Shown here: piece after piece, positions 5,270 to 10,121 of the stretch
How positions within the stretch are numbered: position 1 is the stretch's first letter
Layout: each line of letters starts with the position of its first letter
Source: JAAXTT01 sp964530215
Lineage (GTDB): Bacteria > Bacillota > Desulfotomaculia > Desulfotomaculales > Desulfocucumaceae
NCBI GenBank assembly: GCA_964530215.1
Contig: CAZHAJ010000064.1
Coordinates: 1 to 10,121 of the forward strand
Direction of reading: 5' to 3'
Length of the DNA stretch: 10,121 nucleotides
Notes under the pieces: model-generated
Database searches by the model: none
What the model saw: the letters and a program-made list of their open reading frames with translations, nothing else
What the model was told of the DNA's origin: nothing
Made by a program: the position numbers and the translations under genes

Positions 5270-6898
5270 TTATGCTATTGAGTGCATTTCTTCCCTTTGC
5301 TTCTTAATTTCCTCATCCTCCAGGTATTCGTCAAAAGTCATCATTTTATCAATGATTCCCCTAGGAGTTATTTCAATGATCCGATTAGCCACAGTATGAA
5401 CAAACTGATGATCATGGGACACAAACAATGCCGTTCCTTCAAACTCTATCATCCCGTTATTCAATGCGGTAATCGACTCCAAATCCAAGTGGTTGGTAGG
5501 TTCATCTAACAACAGCACATTTGCCCCGCTTAACATCATCCTTGCCAGCATACAACGAACCTTCTCACCACCGGAAAGAACACTGGCTTTTTTCAAAGAC
5601 TCTTCCCCTGAAAAAAGCATTCTGCCCAAAAATCCCCTTACAAAAGTCTCATCCTGGTCCGCTGAATACTGACGCATCCAATCCACCAGATTTAACTCTA
5701 CCCCTTCAAAGTACTGGGAGTTGTCCTTTGGGAAATAGGATTGGGAAGTTGTCACACCCCATATATACTGACCTGAATCCGGCTCTATTTCATCCATTAG
5801 AATTTGAAAAAGTGTGGTCTTTGCCAATTCACAAGGCCCCACAAAAGCTATTTTATCTCCCTTATTAACTGTAAATTCTATGTTATTCAGAACTATTTCG
5901 CCTTCAATTGTTTTAGAGAGCTGTTCCACCGTAAGAATTTCCTTGCCGGCCTCTCTTTCCGGCTTAAAGCTGACATAGGGATATTTTCTGGAAGAAGGCC
6001 TTATATCTTCCAGTGTAAGCTTTTCCAGCTGTTTTTTCCTGGATGTTGCTTGCTTAGCCTTGGATGCATTAGAACTAAAACGAGCTATAAACCTTTCTAG
6101 GTCTTTTCGCTTTTCCTCTATTTTCTTGTTTTGATCCCTCATTAGCTGCAGCGCCAGTTGGCTGGATTCGTACCAGAAATCATAATTTCCTACATACATC
6201 TGAATTTTTCCAAAATCGATATCTGCAATATGAGTGCATACCTGATTTAAGAAATGCCGATCATGAGATACCACAATAACAGTGGTGTGGTCATCTACCT
6301 TAAGGAGAAAATTCTCCAGCCAAATTATGGATTCTATATCTAAATGGTTTGTGGGCTCATCCAATAATAGATTATTTGGTTTCCCAAATAATGCTTGGGC
6401 CAACAATACCCTGACCTTTTCACTTCCATCCAAATCCTTCATCTTTTTTTCATGAAGATCTTTGGGTATTCCTAGTCCTATTAGAAGTTCGGCGGCTTCT
6501 GACTCAGCTTCCCATCCATTCAGCTCAGCAAATTCTGCCTCTAAGTCAGCCACCACCATGCCATCTTCATCACTAAAATCCGGCTTAGCATACAAAGCTT
6601 CCTTTTCTTCCATTATGCTGTATAAACGTTGATGACCCATTATGACGGTTTTTATCACTTCATATTCGTCAAACTCAAAATGGTCCTGCTTTAAAACCGC
6701 CATCCTTTCATTGGGTGGTATACTTATCTCGCCCTTGCTGGGTTCTATTTCACCCGATATTATTTTAAGAAAAGTAGATTTACCGGATCCATTTGCCCCA
6801 ATGAGGCCATAGCAATTGCCCGGAGTAAATTTGATATTTACATCTTCAAACAATGCTCTCTTACCAAAACGTAGTGTAATACCGCTGGTTGTAATCAT
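5270..6898 (-). CDS. ABC-F family ATPase, YkpA/YbiT type, 542 aa
   Basis: This is a soluble protein with two fused ABC nucleotide-binding domains and no membrane part. ABC-F proteins act on ribosomes, as translation factors or antibiotic protection proteins. Domain 1 has Walker A GANGSGKS (34-41), a signature region LDGSE (156-160), Walker B LLLDE (177-181) and switch SHD (211-213). A basic linker helix pair, rich in K, R and E, spans about 245-300. Domain 2 has Walker A-like GPCELAKT (354-361), signature LSGGE (441-445), Walker B LLLDE (462-466) and SHD (494-496). The C-terminus is short and acidic, without a long extension. Sequence style (KVRVLLAQALFG, GVTTSQSYFPKDN, FLGRMLFSGEE) and length match the B. 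subtilis YkpA / E. coli YbiT branch, which is not a classical resistance group. The start is ATG 6898, with AGGAAGG 7 bases upstream. The gene is monocistronic; a specific ribosomal role is inferred from family. Confidence 0.92.
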   Translation of the reverse strand: MITTSGITLRFGKRALFEDVNIKFTPGNCYGLIGANGSGKSTFLKIISGEIEPSKGEISIPPNERMAVLKQDHFEFDEYEVIKTVIMGHQRLYSIMEEKEALYAKPDFSDEDGMVVADLEAEFAELNGWEAESEAAELLIGLGIPKDLHEKKMKDLDGSEKVRVLLAQALFGKPNNLLLDEPTNHLDIESIIWLENFLLKVDDHTTVIVVSHDRHFLNQVCTHIADIDFGKIQMYVGNYDFWYESSQLALQLMRDQNKKIEEKRKDLERFIARFSSNASKAKQATSRKKQLEKLTLEDIRPSSRKYPYVSFKPEREAGKEILTVEQLSKTIEGEIVLNNIEFTVNKGDKIAFVGPCELAKTTLFQILMDEIEPDSGQYIWGVTTSQSYFPKDNSQYFEGVELNLVDWMRQYSADQDETFVRGFLGRMLFSGEESLKKASVLSGGEKVRCMLARMMLSGANVLLLDEPTNHLDLESITALNNGMIEFEGTALFVSHDHQFVHTVANRIIEITPRGIIDKMMTFDEYLEDEEIKKQREEMHSIA

Positions 6899-6964
6899 TT
6901 TATATCCTTCCTAAAGTAAAATATTAATAACAAATACTAATTTTATCACAGATTATTCAAAAAA

Positions 6965-6995
6965 TAAAAGTTCATGCTTAAAAAAGAAACTTTTA
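6965..6995. repeat. Inverted repeat in the divergent ABC-F / kinase intergenic region
   Basis: TAAAAGTT (6965-6972) and AACTTTTA (6988-6995) are perfect 8-bp arms separated by 15 bases; arm centres are 23 bases apart, about two helical turns. It lies between the ABC-F start and the kinase promoter and could be a regulator site. It is very AT-rich, so chance is plausible. Confidence 0.3.
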
Positions 6996-7027
6996 CGACC
7001 TAAAACGCCAGAATAAGACATAACCCG

Positions 7028-7056
7028 TTTACATGCAACAAATTTTGGTATAAAAT
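7028..7056 (+). promoter_or_regulatory. Sigma-A-type promoter of the two-component operon
   Basis: TTTACA (7028-7033) and TAAAAT (7051-7056) are separated by exactly 17 bases, each one mismatch from consensus. Transcription would start near 7063, giving a leader of about 44 bases before ATG 7107. Confidence 0.6.
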
Positions 7057-7058
7057 TA

Positions 7059-7082
7059 TGGCATTACCTAAAATTGGCATTA
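7059..7082 (+). repeat. Direct repeat TGGCATTA in the kinase leader region
   Basis: TGGCATTA occurs at 7059-7066 and 7075-7082, 16 bases start to start, covering the predicted transcription start. It may be a tandem binding site or coincidence. Confidence 0.3.
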
Positions 7083-7106
7083 TAAAAGCTAGCTGGGGTG
7101 CTTTTA

Positions 7107-9188
7107 ATGAATAGCGATATTATACCAAGCTTAATCAGCAATGCTGCCCTATTAGTGGCATTAAGCACCCTTTATGCCATTACTTATAGTGTTCCTTTAA
7201 AACAAAGAGGTTTTATTGACGGTATTATTGTAGGAATCGTAGGCATTGCCATCATGTCCATGCCCCTATATTTCTCACCGGGAATCATATTTGACACCCG
7301 CTCCATTTTACTGAGTGTAACCGGACTATTTTTTGGACTGATCCCCACGATAATTGCCGCATCTTTGACAGCTCTCTACCGTATTTTACTGGGTGGTGCA
7401 GGAGTATGGGCAGGTTTATCAACAATTATTGTTACTTCAGGAATAGGCTTGTTGAGCCGCCGTTACTTGCTCAATAACACAAAATACCGGACCTTTAAGT
7501 TTTATCTGTTTGGTTTTATTACCAGCCTTGCAATGCTCTTATGTATGCTGGCATTACCCAAGGCTAATTCTTCAGAGGTATTAAAATCCATAAGCCTGCC
7601 AGTGCTATTGATATATCCCTTGGCTACAGTATTGATGAGCATGCTTCTGATTCATCAGAAAGAACGCAATGAAAACATCGACCTAATTACCGAAGCTGAA
7701 CAAAGATACAAAAGTCTGTTTTATGACAATACCGCAGTTATGCTCTTGATTAATCCAGAGGATGGAAGTATTATTGACGCCAACAAAACCGCTTGTACCT
7801 ACTATGGCTGGCCCATTGAAACCATAAAAACCATGAAGATTTGGCAAATCAACACCCTGTCTCCGGAACAGGTAAATATAGAGATGAGCAAGTCAGCCTC
7901 CTTCAAAAAGAATCATTTCCTTTTTAAACATCGCAAAGCTTCAGGGGAAACAGCAGATGTTGAAGTTTATAGCGGCCCCCTGATTATAAAAGGAAAAACC
8001 CTTATCTATTCCATTATTCATGATATAAGTGAACGGGTAGTTATCGAGAAAGAACTACAAGAAAGCGAAAACAGATTCCGCATGCTGGTAGAGGGTGCCC
8101 CGGATGCCACCATATATATTCAAACCGAGATGAAATTTGCCTATGTAAATGAGGCCACCCGTCAGCTTTTTGGTGCAGATTCCAAAGAACAACTTATTGG
8201 CACGTCTGTAATGGAAAGATTCCATCCTCAATATAGAAATGAAGTTCTTGCAAGAATACATACTTTGAATACAAAAAAACAAAAAGTGCCACCCCTTCAG
8301 CAGATTTACCTAAAGCTTGATGGCAGTATGATTCATGTTGATGTAACAGCTGTACCCATTACCTATGAAAATAAAGACGGTGCCATGGTGTTTGTAAGGG
8401 ATATTACCGAACGCATCAAGATGGAGCAGGAAAAAATCGCTACCGAAGCACAGATGCGCCAACAGCAAAAGTTGGAAGCAATCGGTACTTTGGCAGGAGG
8501 GGTTGCTCATGAAATTAACAACCCCATCAACGGCATTATGAATTATGCTCAGCTTATTCTGGACTCTGCAGAACCAAACAGCACCAGCGAAAACTTCGCC
8601 CGGGAAATAATCAATGAAACCAAGAGAATATCCACCATAGTAAAAAATTTATTACAGTTTTCACGACAGGAAAAGCAGACCCACAGTCTTGCCTGTATGG
8701 ATGACATAATCAATCAAACTTTATCTTTAATTAATACAATCATTAGAAAGGATCAAATAACTTTAAACATAAACATCCCTTCGGATCTGCCAAAATTGAA
8801 ATGTCGAAGCCAACAAATTCAGCAGGTTCTGATGAACCTATTGACCAATGCCCGGGATGCCCTTAATCAAAAATATCCCGGCTATCATGAAAATAAAATT
8901 ATTGAACTTAATTGCAAACAACACACTATAAATGAACGAAGATATATTCGCATCACTGTCAAAGATAATGGGATGGGTATCGATAAAGAGATTCAAGAAA
9001 AAATATTTGAACCTTTCTTTTCTACAAAACCAAAGGACAAAGGAACCGGCCTGGGGCTCTCCATCAGTTTTGGTATTGTCAAAGAACATCATGGCATGCT
9101 GAGTTTAGAAACCGAAGAAGGTAATTATACCTGTTTCCATCTAGACCTTCCCATAGATAACGGATGGAGCGTCCAGTCTGTTAATTAA
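7107..9188 (+). CDS. Membrane sensor histidine kinase: 5TMR-LYT-like sensor, two PAS domains, HisKA, HATPase
   Basis: This is the sensor of a two-component system, 693 aa. Residues about 5-185 form five or six hydrophobic helices with the LytS-type signature FFGLIPTIIAASLTALYRIL (75-94) followed by GGAGVWAGL (96-104), typical of the 5TMR-LYT domain. PAS 1 covers about 198-313 and PAS 2 about 320-438; each ends in the usual D-I-[ST]-E-R motif. A coiled segment leads to the HisKA domain with the phosphoacceptor H468 in AGGVAHEINNPI (463-474). The ATPase has the N box with N581 (LLTNARDAL), G1 as DNGMGID (620-626), the F region EPFFSTKP (635-642) and G2 as GTGLGLS (646-652). All key residues are present, so it should be active. 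The start is ATG 7107, with GGGG (7095-7098) 8 bases upstream, rather than the in-frame GTG at 7098 that overlaps that site. The response regulator follows 29 bases after the stop and is the obvious partner. The signal is unknown; a membrane or envelope cue plus a PAS-bound cytosolic ligand is inference. Confidence 0.93.
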   Translation: MNSDIIPSLISNAALLVALSTLYAITYSVPLKQRGFIDGIIVGIVGIAIMSMPLYFSPGIIFDTRSILLSVTGLFFGLIPTIIAASLTALYRILLGGAGVWAGLSTIIVTSGIGLLSRRYLLNNTKYRTFKFYLFGFITSLAMLLCMLALPKANSSEVLKSISLPVLLIYPLATVLMSMLLIHQKERNENIDLITEAEQRYKSLFYDNTAVMLLINPEDGSIIDANKTACTYYGWPIETIKTMKIWQINTLSPEQVNIEMSKSASFKKNHFLFKHRKASGETADVEVYSGPLIIKGKTLIYSIIHDISERVVIEKELQESENRFRMLVEGAPDATIYIQTEMKFAYVNEATRQLFGADSKEQLIGTSVMERFHPQYRNEVLARIHTLNTKKQKVPPLQQIYLKLDGSMIHVDVTAVPITYENKDGAMVFVRDITERIKMEQEKIATEAQMRQQQKLEAIGTLAGGVAHEINNPINGIMNYAQLILDSAEPNSTSENFAREIINETKRISTIVKNLLQFSRQEKQTHSLACMDDIINQTLSLINTIIRKDQITLNINIPSDLPKLKCRSQQIQQVLMNLLTNARDALNQKYPGYHENKIIELNCKQHTINERRYIRITVKDNGMGIDKEIQEKIFEPFFSTKPKDKGTGLGLSISFGIVKEHHGMLSLETEEGNYTCFHLDLPIDNGWSVQSVN

Positions 9189-9217
9189 AACTAAACCTTT
9201 ATATTGGAGGTTAGTTT

Positions 9218-10121
9218 ATGACCAAAGTATTAGTAGTAGATGACGAAAGAAGCTTAAGGATAACCTTAAGTGAGTTTCTAAAAAAAGAAGGTTATTTTGT
9301 ACAATTAGCCGAGGATGCCGTAGAAGCACTGAGAATATTGGAAACCGAAGATATCGATGTGGTCATTACCGATATCATAATGCCCAAAATATCCGGGATA
9401 GAACTATTAGAAAAAGTGCGCCAAATATCAGATTTAATTCAAGTGATTATCATGACCGGCGAACCCACTGTTGATACCGCCATTAATGCTGTACGCCAAG
9501 GTGCCAGTGAATACCTTACAAAACCCATAGATAAAGAAAACCTAATTAGAGCAATAGGACATGCTGCCCAAATAAAACTATTAAATGACACAAAAAAACA
9601 CCTGGAAAGCATTAACCTCCAGCACCAAAAGAATCTGGAGAATTTAGTGGCTGAACGTACAGATTCATTGCAAAAAGCACTGCAAAGTGTAGTCTATCTG
9701 ATTTCCTCAGTGGTTGAGCTGCGGGATCCTTATACAGCGGGACACCAGCGAAGAGTAGGCAATCTAGCCTCTGCCATTGCTCAGGTTATGGATTTAAACC
9801 AAAGCTCAATCCACTTAATCCGCATTGCCGGCTATATTCATGATATCGGCAAAATAGTTGTCCCTGCCGAAATTCTTTCAAAGCCCGGTCAGTTAAGTCC
9901 TTTGGAAAGAGCTATAGTAAAAGAACACTCCTTACAGGGATTTCTGATGCTTAGCAAGGTTGCTTTCCCCTGTAAAATTGCAGAAACAATATATCAACAC
10001 CACGAACGATTGGATGGCAGTGGGTATCCCAGAGGCCTGAAAGGAAATCAAATTTCAGATGAAGCACATATACTTATTGTAGCAGATGTTGTGGAAGCTA
10101 TGATGTCCCACCGCCCATACA
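9218..10121 (+). CDS. Response regulator with REC and HD-GYP domains (cyclic-di-GMP phosphodiesterase), 3' end outside the window
   Basis: This is an RpfG-type regulator; 301 codons are visible before the edge. The receiver domain spans about 1-120, with acidic pocket D8-D9, phosphoacceptor D52 (TDIIMP), T80 and K102 (YLTKP). Residues about 120-160 are charged and helical, likely a coiled-coil dimer linker. The HD-GYP domain starts near 160: H208-D209 (YIHDIGK), H237 (KEHS), H261-H262 (QHHERLDG), the G269-Y270-P271 triad and D290 (VADVVEAM). All visible metal and catalytic residues of the family are intact, so hydrolysis of cyclic-di-GMP to pGpG or GMP is expected. It has no DNA-binding domain in the visible part. 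The start is ATG 9218, with GGAGG (9206-9210) 7 bases upstream. It is in an operon with the kinase, which presumably phosphorylates D52. HD-GYP enzymes of this kind usually end within about 350 residues, so little is missing unless another domain follows. Confidence 0.92.
   Translation, partial: MTKVLVVDDERSLRITLSEFLKKEGYFVQLAEDAVEALRILETEDIDVVITDIIMPKISGIELLEKVRQISDLIQVIIMTGEPTVDTAINAVRQGASEYLTKPIDKENLIRAIGHAAQIKLLNDTKKHLESINLQHQKNLENLVAERTDSLQKALQSVVYLISSVVELRDPYTAGHQRRVGNLASAIAQVMDLNQSSIHLIRIAGYIHDIGKIVVPAEILSKPGQLSPLERAIVKEHSLQGFLMLSKVAFPCKIAETIYQHHERLDGSGYPRGLKGNQISDEAHILIVADVVEAMMSHRPY

Noticed and set aside
5521..5868. Plus-strand open frame opposite the ABC-F gene
   Set aside because: It is antisense to Walker and signature motifs of the ABC-F protein; its His/Pro/Leu-rich composition is typical of a shadow frame.
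7075..7090. Sigma-54-like promoter TGGCAT-N5-AAGCT with GG and GC at the right distance
   Set aside because: The start would fall near 7100, after the ribosome binding site at 7095-7098, and the -12 half lacks TT. A good sigma-A promoter lies just upstream, and no sigma-54 activator is seen.

Overview
The window looks like a chromosomal segment of an anaerobic, endospore-forming Bacillota, most likely a Clostridia of the Peptococcaceae or Syntrophomonadaceae kind. The reasons are a spore photoproduct lyase gene, strong AGGAGG-type ribosome binding sites, TTG and GTG starts, AT-rich intergenic DNA with sigma-A-like promoters, a DUF362/ferredoxin protein of the sort common in anaerobes, and a LytS-type sensor kinase. 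Nothing in it looks like phage, an insertion sequence or a CRISPR array.

Layout. Bases 1-716 (minus) hold the N-terminal 238 codons of an SplB-type radical SAM enzyme, with a candidate sigma-G-like promoter upstream. Next is a very small minus-strand gene (870-1010, 46 aa) with a perfect Shine-Dalgarno sequence, a strong terminator behind it (780-805) and a 16-bp palindrome in front of it. A single plus-strand gene (1244-2389) encodes a DUF362 protein with two 4Fe-4S clusters. Two small integral membrane proteins (2511-2957 plus, 2954-3397 minus) converge and overlap by 4 bp at their stops. Conserved W, D, E and [KR]W positions at matching spacing suggest they are distant paralogues. The minus-strand member sits 26 nt behind an APC/CAT-type amino acid permease (3424-4881), so these two probably form an operon. 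Divergent from the permease is a 54-aa zinc-ribbon-like protein (5040-5204). A bidirectional terminator (5220-5257) separates it from a convergent ABC-F ATPase of the YkpA/YbiT type (5270-6898).

The right third is a two-component operon. It has a sigma-A promoter at 7028-7056, a membrane histidine kinase with a 5TMR-LYT-like sensor, two PAS domains and a full kinase core (7107-9188), and then, 29 nt later, a response regulator with REC, coiled coil and HD-GYP domains (9218 to the window end). The expected output is control of cyclic-di-GMP breakdown by a membrane and cytoplasmic signal.

I found no wholly new multi-gene system that I can defend. The points most worth a second look are the convergent paralogous membrane proteins, one linked to the permease; the 46-aa orphan with its palindrome; the SplB homologue that appears to lack the cysteine corresponding to B. 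subtilis Cys141; and the kinase/HD-GYP pair.
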